From NCBI RefSeq assembly GCF_031454155.1, contig NZ_JAVDQG010000003.1, positions 1-64,000 on the forward strand: a DNA stretch of 64,000 bases, written 5' to 3'. The position numbers and the translations under genes were made by a program. Positions 1 to 10,222 of the stretch are shown in pieces. The notes under the pieces were generated by a model. It had not been told where the DNA came from. It was given only the letters and a program-made list of their open reading frames with translations, and searched no databases. How positions within the stretch are numbered: the stretch's first letter is position 1; every line of letters starts with the position of its first letter. Source of the DNA: Desmospora profundinema (GTDB lineage: Bacteria > Bacillota > Bacilli > Thermoactinomycetales > DSM-45169).

Positions 1-122
1 AAAGAGCTTGAATTGCTCATCATAAGAATTGAACAGGGTCGTTCATTCGCTCTTCAGTTTTCAAGGAACGCTTCTGTTGTCCGCCTTTCGGCGTGCGCCA
101 CTCTCTTGCGGCGACAAGATCT
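1..122 (-). other. rRNA operon leader (5' of 16S rRNA)
   Basis: Read on the minus strand this is the transcribed leader between promoter P2 and a 16S gene that would begin just off the left edge. It contains TTCCTTGAAAACTGAA, a motif typical of Firmicute pre-16S leaders and 16S-23S spacers. The 16S gene itself is not in the window, so the assignment rests on the leader motif, the two strong promoters and the bofA-rrn synteny known from Bacillus. Confidence 0.75.
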
Positions 123-151
123 ATCTTATCAAATCCCAGCGATCTTGTCAA
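123..151 (-). promoter_or_regulatory. rRNA promoter P2
   Basis: TTGACA (146-151) and TAAGAT (123-128) are separated by 17 bp on the minus strand. It is a near-consensus sigma-A promoter, the proximal one of a tandem pair typical of rRNA operons. Confidence 0.85.
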
Positions 152-207
152 CAACTTTTTTGGGTGCCGCTGAACCGTTTGTGGTCCGTGTCGCGGCGAC
201 AGATATT

Positions 208-236
208 AATTTAACACGGGCAGGATTTATCGTCAA
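208..236 (-). promoter_or_regulatory. rRNA promoter P1
   Basis: TTGACG (231-236) and TAAATT (208-213) are separated by 17 bp on the minus strand, about 85 bp upstream of P2. It is the distal member of the tandem pair and starts just downstream of the bofA stop codon. Confidence 0.75.
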
Positions 237-254
237 GGGTTTTTTTACTCTTGA

Positions 255-527
255 TTATCCGCCCACCAAAAACAGCTTTACGACAATGAGACAAACCACT
301 CCCGGCAAACCCAACAAACCCGTAATCAACGCAGTCACCGGATTGATGGGCAGTCGAAAATCGATCCATTCCCCTGCTAAATTGAGGACAAACAACACCA
401 ACGCACCAACGGCAGTGTACAAAATCCCGAACCACATCCATCGTAACGGTTTGATAATGGATCGACTGACGAACATGAGCAAAAGCAAGCCAATCACCCC
501 GCCCGCCAGCCACCAACCCCATTGCAT
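255..527 (-). CDS. bofA: BofA family inhibitor of pro-sigma-K processing
   Basis: This 90-aa membrane protein matches BofA, which holds the SpoIVFB protease inactive in the outer forespore membrane until engulfment is complete. Two hydrophobic segments (about residues 5-20 and 33-50) are followed by the family-typical C-terminal stretch INPVTALITGLLGLPGVV. The start has GGAGG 8 nt upstream. It lies between recR and an rRNA operon, as in Bacillus, which supports the call. It implies a spore-forming organism. Confidence 0.9.
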   Translation of the reverse strand: MQWGWWLAGGVIGLLLLMFVSRSIIKPLRWMWFGILYTAVGALVLFVLNLAGEWIDFRLPINPVTALITGLLGLPGVVCLIVVKLFLVGG

Positions 528-610
528 CGAATCCGCCTCCCTGGGTTGTCTTTTGTGGATCCCTCCACTTGGTACAAGCCTATGAATGAGCCGGATGGAT
601 TAGAACATAA

Positions 611-634
611 CGGATTGATCAGACACGCCCTAAC
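611..634. mobile_element. Fragment of the window's TIR element (one end)
   Basis: The sequence matches the GGATTGTTCAGACACGCCCTA end of the small repeated element, with two differences. No partner end is present within 200 bp. It lies in the 125-bp gap between bofA and the CPBP gene, and the rest of that gap shows nothing else. Confidence 0.6.
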
Positions 635-651
635 GGGTTCATCGATACGAC

Positions 652-1638
652 CTAACCGCGAAAGACTTCCATCCATACGGAGACGGAATTATTTACGATA
701 TGGAATAAGATCGGAGCCCACAATGTGCGGAACCAGACGTACAGACCCCCCATCACCAATCCCATGACAAACAGCGGGGCAAAAAAGGCCACATCCACAT
801 GAAAGAGGGCAAAGATCAGGGAGGAAAGCACCACACTGAATACCACTCCCATCCGCCGCAACAACCCCTGCATCAGCAAGCCACGAAAAACCACTTCTTC
901 CGCAATCGGTCCTACCACTCCGATAATAAACAGTTGGAGCAAAAACCATCCCCACCCCGATTTTATCGCCTGATGGATGCCTGCGGAGATATCGTCTTCG
1001 CGCCATGACTGCAGTTCCAGGTTGAATGATCGGGCCACCGGTTCAGTCACAATGGAATCAAGGAAATAAAAAACCAGGAGATATAGACACACCACCACAC
1101 CGATGATGAAAAACCAACGACCCGCACCAAGGCGGTTGAAACCGAGGACACTCCAAGACCCCCGATACAATACCAATGAGACTCCCAACATAATTACGTG
1201 CGGCAAAAAGGCAACAATGGAGTCCAGCCACTCCCATACACCGGATATAAAAAAGTACGGAAACAGAGTCATCCACGTAAAAAACTGAACCCAAGCGAAA
1301 TAATAAACGAGCTCCAACCCTTCCACCCGTTCACGAAAGGCACATTTCTCATAAAAGAAACCTTGCAAGGAGCCGGTAATAATGAATAGAAGGGAAGCGA
1401 CAAAGGTGACGAGCATCCACAACAAAAATTGAAGTCCCACCCATGGACCCGGCTCCTCTGCACTCTGGATCCGCCACAGACCTTCTCCTGTTTTCTCCCA
1501 TTCCAGCATGGAAAATTCCATCGGAACCATAAAGAAAAAACTGACACATAGCAGCCAGGCGGACCAGTGACGCAAGCGTGAAGCCGGTGGTTGAGATCCC
1601 AGTGAGGCAGTGGAGGATGTGGCGGGCAACAAGATCAA
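652..1638 (-). CDS. CPBP family intramembrane glutamic endopeptidase
   Basis: This 328-aa polytopic membrane protein belongs to the CPBP/Abi (type II CAAX protease-like) family. The catalytic motif EEVVFRG lies near residue 245, followed by FHVD and HIVNN, the conserved His and Asn positions of the family; about eight hydrophobic segments are visible. Start is TTG, with AAAGGAG 5 nt upstream. It occupies the place of yaaL in B. subtilis. Substrate is unknown; relatives act in prenyl-protein processing or bacteriocin immunity. Confidence 0.85.
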   Translation of the reverse strand: MILLPATSSTASLGSQPPASRLRHWSAWLLCVSFFFMVPMEFSMLEWEKTGEGLWRIQSAEEPGPWVGLQFLLWMLVTFVASLLFIITGSLQGFFYEKCAFRERVEGLELVYYFAWVQFFTWMTLFPYFFISGVWEWLDSIVAFLPHVIMLGVSLVLYRGSWSVLGFNRLGAGRWFFIIGVVVCLYLLVFYFLDSIVTEPVARSFNLELQSWREDDISAGIHQAIKSGWGWFLLQLFIIGVVGPIAEEVVFRGLLMQGLLRRMGVVFSVVLSSLIFALFHVDVAFFAPLFVMGLVMGGLYVWFRTLWAPILFHIVNNSVSVWMEVFRG

Positions 1639-1684
1639 ACCATCTCCTTTATCGACTAAAAGATCGTAAACCGTCCTTTTCTCT

Positions 1685-2281
1685 CTACAGCTCCCGCCGT
1701 CCCTCCAAAGCCTTGGTCAACGTCACCTCATCGGCGTATTCCAAATCACCGCCGACGGGCAAACCATGGGCAATCCGAGTCACTTTCAATCCGATCGGCT
1801 TGACCAAACGTGTGAGGTACATCGCCGTGGCCTCCCCTTCGATGTTTGGATTGGTGGCCAAAATGATCTCCTGGACGGTCTCGTCTTCCAGACGCTTCAA
1901 CAATTCGGGAATGCTCAATTCATCGGGACCGATTCCTTCCATTGGAGAGATCGCACCATTTAATACATGGTAGAGCCCGTGGTATTCCTTGGTCCGTTCC
2001 ATGGCGATCACATCCCGCGGATCCTGCACGACACAGATGACAGAACCATCCCGATTCTTATCCGAACAGATGTTGCAGACATCCCGATCAGTAATATTGC
2101 TGCAAATGCTACAGGAACGCAGGTCCCGCTTGGCTCGTGCCAATGCCTTCGCCAAGTCCATCACATCCTCCTCTTCCATCACCAGTACATGAAAAGCCAA
2201 TCGTTGCGCTGTTTTCGGCCCAATGCCCGGCAAGCGCATAAAGCCCTCAATCAGTTTCGATATGGGTTCGGGTACATACAA
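1685..2281 (-). CDS. recR: Recombination protein RecR
   Basis: The 198-aa product is RecR, the ring-forming clamp that works with RecF and RecO to load RecA at single-strand gaps. Visible parts are the N-terminal helix-hairpin-helix ([17 protein letters not shown]), a four-cysteine zinc finger ([16 protein letters not shown]) and the Toprim domain with [16 protein letters not shown] start at 2281 is preferred: AAGGAG lies 8 nt upstream and the length equals the B. subtilis protein, whereas the GTG at 2290 overlaps the ribosome site. It follows dnaX and ebfC in the usual order. Confidence 0.95.
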   Translation of the reverse strand: MYVPEPISKLIEGFMRLPGIGPKTAQRLAFHVLVMEEEDVMDLAKALARAKRDLRSCSICSNITDRDVCNICSDKNRDGSVICVVQDPRDVIAMERTKEYHGLYHVLNGAISPMEGIGPDELSIPELLKRLEDETVQEIILATNPNIEGEATAMYLTRLVKPIGLKVTRIAHGLPVGGDLEYADEVTLTKALEGRREL

Positions 2282-2412
2282 TCGGGCCACTCCTTCGTTT
2301 CAGATAAAAAAGCCTGCACCCAAGAACAGGCACAGACTCATGGCAACCGCGGGAGCTTGGAGGGGTACCCGACGGGTCTTCCACTCCCCCAGCTCCACCT
2401 GTTCCTTCACGT

Positions 2413-2727
2413 TTAAAACATTCCCGGCAGGTTCATGCCACCGGTCAATTTCCCCAGATCCTTGGCCACCAATTCATCCGCTTTTTTCATCGCTTCGTTG
2501 ACTGCAGCTGTCACCATGTCCTGCAGCATTTCCACATCTTCGGGATCGACAGCCTCAGGAGCAATCGTAATCTCCAGCAGTTCTTTGTGCCCATTCATAC
2601 GAACTTTAACCACTCCGCCTCCCACGGCGGCTTCCACTTCTTTATTGCCCAGCTCTTCCTGTGCCTTGGCCATCTGGGCTTGCATTTTCTTCATTTGTTT
2701 CATCATCTGATTCATGTTTTTCATCAT
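2413..2727 (-). CDS. ebfC: YbaB/EbfC family nucleoid-associated protein
   Basis: This 104-aa protein starts with a Met/Gln/Lys-rich amphipathic helix ([17 protein letters not shown]) followed by the YbaB core with [17 protein letters not shown]. Family members bind DNA as dimers and sit between dnaX and recR in most bacteria, as here. Two tandem ATGs follow GGGAGG, so the start could be 2727 or 2724. Role in nucleoid organisation is inferred from the family. Confidence 0.92.
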   Translation of the reverse strand: MMKNMNQMMKQMKKMQAQMAKAQEELGNKEVEAAVGGGVVKVRMNGHKELLEITIAPEAVDPEDVEMLQDMVTAAVNEAMKKADELVAKDLGKLTGGMNLPGMF

Positions 2728-2739
2728 TATTCCTCCCGG

Positions 2740-4542
2740 TCAATCTGTAATCTCGATCATATCCTCACCAAAAAAGTCAATGGCCTGTTTAACGGGATCG
2801 TCCGATTCGTCTCCCGTCTGGTCACTGGTTGCTTGCGCCTTCACTTCGTCACTGGATTGGCGCCGGCTTTCAGCCGGGGCGGTCGAAGCAGCAAGAGGCG
2901 GATCCGACACAGGGGGTGTGGAATCCAGGTCTTCTCTCATAACCGTGACCAAGCGCTGAGGGGAGCCCATTACTTCCTTCAACACTTCCTGGATCAGTCC
3001 CTTGTTGCTTTCCCGTTCCGTGGTGTCTCGATGAATGGCATTCCGGAAAGCGACCACGACAGCGTCTTTTGAAGCGGCTACAGGCTCTCCGTCGATCAGC
3101 CACGCATGGACGGTGATTTTTCGTTCTTTCACCTTCCCCAGGACTTCAGGCCACAATCCTTTTAACCGTTGAAGCTGTTCTGCATGAGACTGCTCCATCA
3201 CCGAACGGACATCGACTCCAACCCTTGGAGCCGAACGGGAACGGGGGCCTGATGCGGTTGCTTTAATCGTTGATATTGAAGGAGCGGATACAGGGGGTGA
3301 GCCGCTATCAGGAGAATGGGCAGTCTGCGGGGGAAGACGACGATCTTTCCACTCTTCCCACTGCTGACGTAACTGTCGCAATTCTTCCCGCAACCGGAAA
3401 ATCTCCCGTTCCTGTTCGGCTCCCGGTTCCACCCTGCTGTTGTCGGCGGGGATAACGGAGGTCGGTTGGGTAAGATCCACCAAGGCCACTTCCAACAGAA
3501 TCCGGGGTTGTGCCGCCCATTTCATTTGCTGCTGGGTATGGATCAACCGCTCCAGCACCTGTCCCAGTCGGGATGCCGATAGTTTGTCCGTCAGCGGTTT
3601 CAGCTGTTCGACACCAGCCAATCGTTCCCTTGCTTCACGCAGCTCGGGAGCCGCCTGAACCAACATCAGATCCCGGATCAAATGAATGAGATCATGGATC
3701 AGCCGTTCCGCATCCAGTCCGTCCGCCAGCAATCGATCCACCTGTTCCAAACAACCCGACGGCTGATACTCGAGGATTCCAGCCGTAATGGCTGCCAATG
3801 CTTGCCGGGAAGCAGATCCCGTCACGGCCAGGACCGATTCTTCATCCACTTTTCCATCAGTAAACGCCAAGACTTGATCCAACAAGCTGAGTGCATCCCT
3901 CATTCCGCCATCGGCTGTCTGCGCAATAGCGGCCAATGCCGTTTCCTCCGCCTCCACTTCCTGAGCTTCACAAATGAGGTGCAAGCGATTCATCATCACT
4001 TCTATGGAAATACGACGAAAGGAAAACCGCTGACAACGGGAGATGATGGTGGGAGGCAATTTGTGAGGCTCCGTGGTCGCCAGGATAAAAACCACATGTC
4101 CCGGTGGTTCTTCCAGCGTTTTAAGCAGAGCATTAAAGGCTTCCGTTGTCAACATGTGAACTTCATCAACAATGTATACCTTGTAACGAACTTCGGAGGG
4201 AGCATATTTCACTTTGTCCCGAAGATCCCGGATCTCATCCACACCTCTGTTGGAGGCCGCGTCGATTTCCACCACATCCATCAGAGAGCCTTCCGTGATT
4301 TTTCGACAAGCCTCGCATTCATTGCAGGGCTCCGAAGCTGGGCCACTCAGACAGTTGACAGCCTTGGCCATGATTTTGGCCGCGCTGGTTTTTCCCGTAC
4401 CCCTGGGCCCGCTAAAAAGATACGCGTGGGAGAAGTGTCCTTCGGACAAAGCGTTTGTCAGTGTTTTGGTCACATGTTCTTGTCCGATCAGATCGGCAAA
4501 TGTTTGGGGTCTCCATACCCGATACAAGGCTCGATAAGACAC
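2740..4542 (-). CDS. dnaX: DNA polymerase III subunit gamma/tau
   Basis: DnaX is the clamp-loader ATPase linking the replicative polymerase and helicase. The N-terminal AAA+ domain carries Walker A GPRGTGKTS, a four-cysteine zinc module (CLSGPASEPCNECEAC), Walker B VYIVDEVHML and sensor ATTEPHK; a variable basic C-terminal tau region follows. The GTG at 4542 is chosen as start (MSYRALYRVWRPQ) because GGAG lies 8 nt upstream; this gives 600 aa. The open frame extends further upstream but without a ribosome site. No obvious gamma frameshift signal was seen. Confidence 0.95.
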   Translation of the reverse strand: MSYRALYRVWRPQTFADLIGQEHVTKTLTNALSEGHFSHAYLFSGPRGTGKTSAAKIMAKAVNCLSGPASEPCNECEACRKITEGSLMDVVEIDAASNRGVDEIRDLRDKVKYAPSEVRYKVYIVDEVHMLTTEAFNALLKTLEEPPGHVVFILATTEPHKLPPTIISRCQRFSFRRISIEVMMNRLHLICEAQEVEAEETALAAIAQTADGGMRDALSLLDQVLAFTDGKVDEESVLAVTGSASRQALAAITAGILEYQPSGCLEQVDRLLADGLDAERLIHDLIHLIRDLMLVQAAPELREARERLAGVEQLKPLTDKLSASRLGQVLERLIHTQQQMKWAAQPRILLEVALVDLTQPTSVIPADNSRVEPGAEQEREIFRLREELRQLRQQWEEWKDRRLPPQTAHSPDSGSPPVSAPSISTIKATASGPRSRSAPRVGVDVRSVMEQSHAEQLQRLKGLWPEVLGKVKERKITVHAWLIDGEPVAASKDAVVVAFRNAIHRDTTERESNKGLIQEVLKEVMGSPQRLVTVMREDLDSTPPVSDPPLAASTAPAESRRQSSDEVKAQATSDQTGDESDDPVKQAIDFFGEDMIEITD

Positions 4543-4669
4543 GAGCAACACTCCAAACCCCGCACAATCGCAATGGCACGGGTAGGTTGATGCATTTATC
4601 ATACTACACGTAATGGTTTTTTTCCAAAAAGAATCGCCCGCTCAGGGCGGACGCGCAGATGGGAAGCAG

Positions 4670-6107
4670 TCACTCCGGAAGGGCCGGAATACGAACGGTA
4701 AACGTGGTTCCGTCATCATGGGACAACGGTTCCACCTTACCCCCGATATCCTGCAGGATCCGTTTGCACACCGACAACCCCAAACCCGTTCCGTTTTCTT
4801 TAGTCGTAAAAAAAGGGTCGAAAATTTTATCCATTGTGTGAGGGGGAATGCCGGGACCGGTATCCCTCACCTCCACAGCCAACTCCTCCCCACCGGAAAT
4901 CATTCGTACCCGGATCGACAGAAGGCCGCCATCCCCCATAGCCTCGATCCCGTTTTTACATAAGTTAAGGAAGACTTGTTTTAACAATTCTTTATCCGCT
5001 TTTACACAAGGAAGCGTTTCCCCTTCGACCCGAAACCGGACTTCCGTATTGTGAAGAATGGCTTCATTTTCAATGATGGGCAATAGTTCACGCCATATAT
5101 CCTCTACCCGCACCGGACGCATACACACATTTCTAGATCGGCTCAGCAGGAGAAATTCGCCTACCAGGTTGTTGATACGATCAATTTCCCGCAGCATGAT
5201 CTCCGTGTAACCTTGTTCTTTCAACTCTCCCTTTTCTTGCAGGGCGTGCTTCATCACCTGAAGAAACCCTCGGATCGATGTAAGGGGATTACGGATTTCA
5301 TGTGCCGTTCCGGCTGCAATCTGGCCGATCATGGCCAGCCGATCGCTTCTTCGCACCTGCATCTCCAGGGACTCCAGCTGTGTCATATCCCGAATCAAAC
5401 AATAGGCACCCACATTCCGCCCCGTCCAGCCTCCCAAGGGTTGATGATCGATCCGGACATTCAATCGCTCCTCCCCTACCGTCCATGTGACAGCACGGTC
5501 GCGAAAGGGGGTACCATTGTGAATTTTAGCCAGTAGTGATGAAACGACTCCCGATTCATCCACAGGGGTTTCCAATAAGGACTCTATAGGCTCGCACAGC
5601 ACGTCTTGACGTACAGCACCCGTCAACATTTGGGCGGATCGATTCAGCTCAGCCACCCGGCAGTCTGCATCCAGAAGGACAATCCCCAATTGAAGATCGG
5701 TCACCAGTGTGTCCGCGCATTGTTGCAACAACCCCCATCCCCTTGGAGCGGGATACAAAATCAGCAAATGATAATCATGTCCCCCGCTCGTCCCACTGAT
5801 CCATTGGATAGAGGTGGGTCGGGGAGGATCGAAAGGAGAGAGCAGGCTGCCTTGCAGGGTAAACATTTTTTTGCGGATGGTTTCCACCATGAAGAAGGTC
5901 TTGCTCCATTTCGCTCGGCAATACCAACCAGCGTTGAAACGATTGATTCAGGACACACCCCCTCTCCCATCCAGCCTCAATAAGGAGCGGTTGATTCACT
6001 TCGATGACCCTTCCACGCCCATCCAAGATCAGGGCAGGCTGTGACAGCCGTTCCACCCACGATATCAGATGGTCCAACTTTACGTCGAATTGAAACGTGA
6101 TGGGCAC
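4670..6107 (-). pseudogene. KinA-E-type sensor histidine kinase, frame broken at a poly(A) run
   Basis: Two overlapping frames together encode one PAS-PAS-HisKA-HATPase kinase. The upstream frame (start GTG 6107, GGAGGAG 8 nt before) gives a PAS segment (ALILDGRGRVIEVNQP). The downstream frame gives a second PAS, the H-box TAHEIRNPLTSIRGFLQ, N-box NLCKNGIEAM and G-boxes DTGPGIPP and GTGLGLS. The frames meet at seven A residues (5866-5872); six As would restore one continuous protein. No transmembrane segment is seen, so it resembles soluble sporulation kinases feeding Spo0F/Spo0A. It may be a mutation, a sequencing error or slippage-regulated. Confidence 0.7.
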
Positions 6108-6282
6108 CTTCCGATCTCCTCCGTCCTCCTGTTTCTTCACGTTAAGCACCCTCTCCACCGCCAGGACCCTGTCTAGCGGTGACATGGCCCTCAGTTTGCC
6201 CTTGGTTTTTTATTCGCTTTTTTACTTCATCTTCCTTCTTATTATGGAAATTTTCTATAATGACAATCTGTTTTATAACACC

Positions 6283-6320
6283 AAAAAAGGATTCGGAAGA
6301 AAGCTTCCGAATCCTTTTTT
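6283..6320 (-). terminator. Rho-independent terminator of SRP RNA
   Basis: An 11-bp perfect stem GGATTCGGAAG/CTTCCGAATCC with a 3-4 nt loop is flanked by T tracts in both directions. On the minus strand it ends the SRP RNA gene and is placed before the kinase. Confidence 0.9.
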
Positions 6321-6339
6321 CTGTCGTTATGTAAGGAAA

Positions 6340-6607
6340 ACCGCGCACCTGCCTTCGATCATCCCCGCCTGAGCGGACTCCATGGACTTCGCTCGGATCA
6401 GGCACCCCTGCGGCACACGAAAGGGTCTCCTTAGTGCTGCTTCCGTCAGGACCTGACACGATTCAGAGGTTTCCGTTGCGCAGGACCTGTTCGTCAACAC
6501 GTCATCCATGGACCAGACCTCACACGGGGAAGACCTCAGGCAGGAATTCAATCCCGCTAAGGCGGATTGCGGGTGCAGGGCACCGCCAGCTCCCCATCTA
6601 GCACGGT
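6340..6607 (-). ncRNA. ffs: Signal recognition particle RNA (large, scRNA type)
   Basis: The minus strand encodes an about 268-nt SRP RNA of the Bacillus type with Alu and S domains. It starts ACCGTGCTAGATGGGGAGCT, contains GGCGGTGCCCTG and the conserved helix 8 region with GGTCCTGACGGAAGCAGCA, then GTGCCGCAGGGGTGCCTG. The 5' ACCGTGC pairs with the 3' GCGCGGT. It partners with Ffh in membrane protein targeting. Position next to tadA and dnaX is as in B. subtilis. Confidence 0.95.
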
Positions 6608-6613
6608 CTGTTT

Positions 6614-6642
6614 ATTGTAACACAGTTTATGGGTGTGTACAA
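6614..6642 (-). promoter_or_regulatory. SRP RNA promoter
   Basis: TTGTAC (6637-6642) and TACAAT (6614-6619), 17 bp apart on the minus strand, place the transcription start at the predicted 5' end of SRP RNA. Confidence 0.75.
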
Positions 6643-6795
6643 TGTGAACCCTTTTCCAAAAAAACAAATGAAACGTTCTAAAATTATAATCCATTTATGT
6701 TAAGGAGCGAATCTCAGTTTTTTACTCGCCCATACAAAAAAGAGATCCCTATCGACACATTCCAGGAATACCCTTGACTCCTATTTGATTTTGGA

Positions 6796-6888
6796 TTATT
6801 TCACCATCGCCCGGGCTGTCCGGTACAGCGGCAGTTCCAATTCCCGCATCCGATGAATGAACGCTTCGCGGTCACCCGCGGTGTACAC
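6796..6888 (-). pseudogene. Possible C-terminal gene remnant (about 30 codons)
   Basis: A minus-strand frame reads YTAGDREAFIHRMRELELP and so on to a stop at 6796. It looks protein-like and vaguely like the C-terminal helix of small P-loop kinases such as shikimate kinase, but this is only an impression. It lies 3' of the tRNA-Ser terminator, and a GTG at 6888 has only a poor ribosome site. It may be the tail of a lost gene. The rest of 6645-6930 shows nothing. Confidence 0.25.
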
Positions 6889-6927
6889 TCCCTTCCCTTT
6901 ATAACGATGGTTGGTGGATTTAATAAC

Positions 6928-6959
6928 AAAAAAGAAGCTGTCCAAAACGGGACAACTTC
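6928..6959 (-). terminator. Terminator of tRNA-Ser(CGA)
   Basis: A 10-bp stem with one mismatch (GAAGTTGTCC/GGACAGCTTC on the minus strand) is followed by six Ts. It lies 60 nt past the tRNA. Confidence 0.8.
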
Positions 6960-7017
6960 CTCTATGGTAGCAAATGCTTTCGTTAAATCAAGTCCAACCA
7001 GCCTGAAGCCCTCAATA

Positions 7018-7109
<92 letters not shown>

Positions 7110-7220
7110 GCAGAATACAGTCTGACAATAAGTGATTGTACCTGAATTCACCGCCAAAGTCAAGGGAAAACGGCTATTCACAGCACCTACCATCTGCAAA
7201 TGGCTTCGCGATTTTCCCGC

Positions 7221-7950
<730 letters not shown>

Positions 7951-7954
<4 letters not shown>

Positions 7955-8376
7955 TCACCGGATTGGGTTTCACAGTCTGAGCAGTAACCGTAGATTTCAA
8001 ATTTGTGATCCGTGATGGTGAAATTATCCGGCTCTCCCAAAACCGCATTCATCGGACAAACATTGAGCGGTCTGGTCCGGCCGCACAGCTTGCAGATCAA
8101 GTGATGATGATGATGCCCCCCGCCGCAATGAAACCGATAGCGCCGCTCTCCTTCCCACTCGGTACCTTCCACAATTCCGAGCTCTTCAAATAAGGAAAGG
8201 TTACGGTATACGGTGTCGACGCTCAGTCCAGGATATTGGTGCTGCATCTCTTCCATCACTTCTTTAGCTGTAAGGTAACGGTCTTCCCGGCTGAAAATCT
8301 CCACCATCATTTCCCGTTTTCCTGTGTATTTATATCCTTTTTCCTTTAGCAGAGCCAGTGCTTTTTCCACATTCAT
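7951..8376 (-). CDS. zur: Fur family zinc uptake regulator Zur
   Basis: The 141-aa protein is a Fur-family repressor. It has the winged helix (LSVDTVYRNLSLFEELGI), a His-rich metal site (CGGGHHHHHLIC) and two structural zinc pairs (CKLC and CSDC). Sequence and the flanking znuBC genes identify it as Zur rather than Fur or PerR. The ATG at 8376 (MNVEKAL) has GAGG 8 nt upstream and matches the B. subtilis start. The stop codon TAG coincides with the end of a repeat element. Confidence 0.92.
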
Positions 8377-8392
8377 GACCATCGCCTCGCAA

Positions 8393-9286
8393 TCAACGGG
8401 TCATTTGCCCAGTGGCCGACCACCGTTTCCACAGGTCAACCAAACGTTTCACAGCTACCACCAGCAACAAAATGGCGACAGATACCAAAATAATGGTTCC
8501 ACCGGAAGCCCAGTCTAGATAAAAAGCAGCAGCCAAACCGCAGAACACCGCAATCTGACCGAATAATACCGAAAAAAACAAAGCCTGTTTGAAGCTGTTG
8601 GCAATCTGTAAGCTGGCGGCCACCGGCAACGTGATCAATCCGGACACCAGTAAAATCCCCACCACACGGATGGAAGCGGTAATGACCATCGCCACCACCA
8701 AACTGAACAAAAGGTTAATCCATCGACGGGGAATACCGGTTAATACCGCACTTTCCTCATCAAAGGAGAGTGCAAACAGCTCTTTGTAAAACAATGCGAT
8801 CATGATTAAAACCAATATCCCGACCCCGAAGATGGCATGCAGTTCCGACGATCCCACGGCCAGAATACTGCCAAAGAGGTAACCCGCCACATCCACGTTA
8901 AATCCATCCCCGGCACTGATCAGCACCACTCCCAGACCAATGCCCCCCGACAAAATAATGGGGATGGCCAGTTCCTGATACGAGCGGTACAAACGTCGCA
9001 ACTGCTCAACAAATACGGAAGCGGTCAAAGAAAAACCCATCCCAAAGTAAAGCGGGTTTACAGACTGCAATGCGGGAAAACTCTTTTGCAGCAACAACCC
9101 TGCCGCCACCCCTGACAACGTGACATGGGCCAACGCATCAGCAATCAGCGAAAGCCTTCGGACCACTAAAAAGACTCCCACCATCGGCGAAATCAACCCG
9201 ATGATCACACCGGCGATCACGGCCCGTTGCATAAATTCGTATTGCAGAATCATCTCTATCATATCAAACCGGATGCCGCCGAGCAC
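8393..9286 (-). CDS. znuB: Zinc ABC transporter permease
   Basis: This 297-aa permease of the ABC-3 family has about eight transmembrane segments and the family motif RRLSLIADALAHVTLSGVA near residue 43. The GTG at 9286 is chosen because AAGGGGG lies 6 nt upstream; an ATG at 9262 is an alternative. It sits between znuC and zur, consistent with zinc import under Zur control. No gene for the substrate-binding lipoprotein ZnuA is in the window. Confidence 0.88.
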   Translation of the reverse strand: MLGGIRFDMIEMILQYEFMQRAVIAGVIIGLISPMVGVFLVVRRLSLIADALAHVTLSGVAAGLLLQKSFPALQSVNPLYFGMGFSLTASVFVEQLRRLYRSYQELAIPIILSGGIGLGVVLISAGDGFNVDVAGYLFGSILAVGSSELHAIFGVGILVLIMIALFYKELFALSFDEESAVLTGIPRRWINLLFSLVVAMVITASIRVVGILLVSGLITLPVAASLQIANSFKQALFFSVLFGQIAVFCGLAAAFYLDWASGGTIILVSVAILLLVVAVKRLVDLWKRWSATGQMTR

Positions 9287-9300
9287 CCATGACCCCCTTC

Positions 9301-10095
9301 TTAGCCCGTGGAACACGGTTCATGCCCGTGCTCCAGCACCTTCACTTCATGCCCGTATGCGGCTGTCAGGACCTCTTGGCGACGTAGGGAAAACTCGTTG
9401 GGATTCCCATGGAAAAACAGCCGCCTGTTCAAGCAGGCGATCCGGTCCACATACGCAGTGATCGCCCCGATATCATGGCTTACCAGCAACAAGGCCAACC
9501 CCTTTTCCCGATGCAGGTGGGCAAGCAACTCATAAAACTGCTCAGTAGAACGAGCATCCACACCCACTGTGGGTTCATCCAAAATCAACAAGTCTGGGTC
9601 GCTGACCAGTGCACGAGCGATAAAGGCTCGTTGCTGTTGGCCGCCGGACAGCCGGCCGATGTTGCGGTGGCCATATTCAGACAACCCCACCTGGTCGATC
9701 GCTTCATCCACTCGTTCCCAGTGTTTACGGGTCATCCGGCGGAACAGGCCCATTTTGCCATAGAGTCCTGACGCCACCACTTCTCGGACTGTTGCGGGAA
9801 AGCCCAGGTTAAAGCTGTTTGCTTTTTGAGAAACATATCCAATCCGGGACCAGTCCCGAAACTGGTGCAGGGGAGTCTTAAACAGCCGTACCTCTCCGTG
9901 GTCCGGTAACAGGCTCCCGAGAGCCAGTTTAACCAGTGTCGATTTTCCTGATCCGTTCGGACCGACCAAGCCGAGAAATTGACCTTTCCCCAAGGAGAGG
10001 TCGACCTCTTCCAATACCGCCTGCTGTCCATATGAGAAGTGGATCCCTCTCAGTTCCAGGACTTGATTCATCATTGATGCCATGGCATCTGCCAT
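9301..10095 (-). CDS. znuC: Zinc ABC transporter ATP-binding protein
   Basis: This 264-aa ATPase has Walker A GPNGSGKST (about residues 41-49), signature LSGGQQQR, Walker B LLILDEPTVGVD and the H-loop SHD. A short His/Cys tail (HGHEPCSTG) could bind metal. ATG start with AAGGGGGGGAG upstream. It leads the znuC-znuB-zur operon, with 14 bp to znuB and about 16 bp from znuB to zur. Confidence 0.9.
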   Translation of the reverse strand: MADAMASMMNQVLELRGIHFSYGQQAVLEEVDLSLGKGQFLGLVGPNGSGKSTLVKLALGSLLPDHGEVRLFKTPLHQFRDWSRIGYVSQKANSFNLGFPATVREVVASGLYGKMGLFRRMTRKHWERVDEAIDQVGLSEYGHRNIGRLSGGQQQRAFIARALVSDPDLLILDEPTVGVDARSTEQFYELLAHLHREKGLALLLVSHDIGAITAYVDRIACLNRRLFFHGNPNEFSLRRQEVLTAAYGHEVKVLEHGHEPCSTG

Positions 10096-10165
10096 GGCTC
10101 CCCCCCTTGTTCAAAGAAGGCGGCGCATCCCACGCCACCCCCTAATCTAATCCTGTTATTTACTT

Positions 10166-10194
10166 ATTATAATCGATTCCCACCAACAAGTAAA
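10166..10194 (-). promoter_or_regulatory. znu operon promoter with possible Zur box
   Basis: TTTACT (10189-10194) and TATAAT (10166-10171) are 17 bp apart on the minus strand. The overlapping AATCGATTATAATAAGTAAA partly resembles the AAATCGTAATNATTACGATTT Zur consensus. The promoter is likely; the Zur box is a weak match. Confidence 0.5.
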
Positions 10195-10212
10195 ACGGAA
10201 GTATTCCGTTTT
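10192..10212 (-). terminator. Perfect 9-3-9 palindrome, likely yhgE terminator
   Basis: AAAACGGAA-GTA-TTCCGTTTT is a perfect inverted repeat 11 bp past the yhgE-like stop. It can act as a short terminator for that gene, but it also overlaps the -35 of the znu promoter, so an operator role is possible. Confidence 0.5.
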
Positions 10213-10222
10213 GACCAGAACA

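Noticed and set aside
2740-4542. Programmed frameshift producing a short DnaX gamma form
   Set aside because: No A-AAA-AAG-type slippery site followed by a stem was seen; Bacillus DnaX does not use one.
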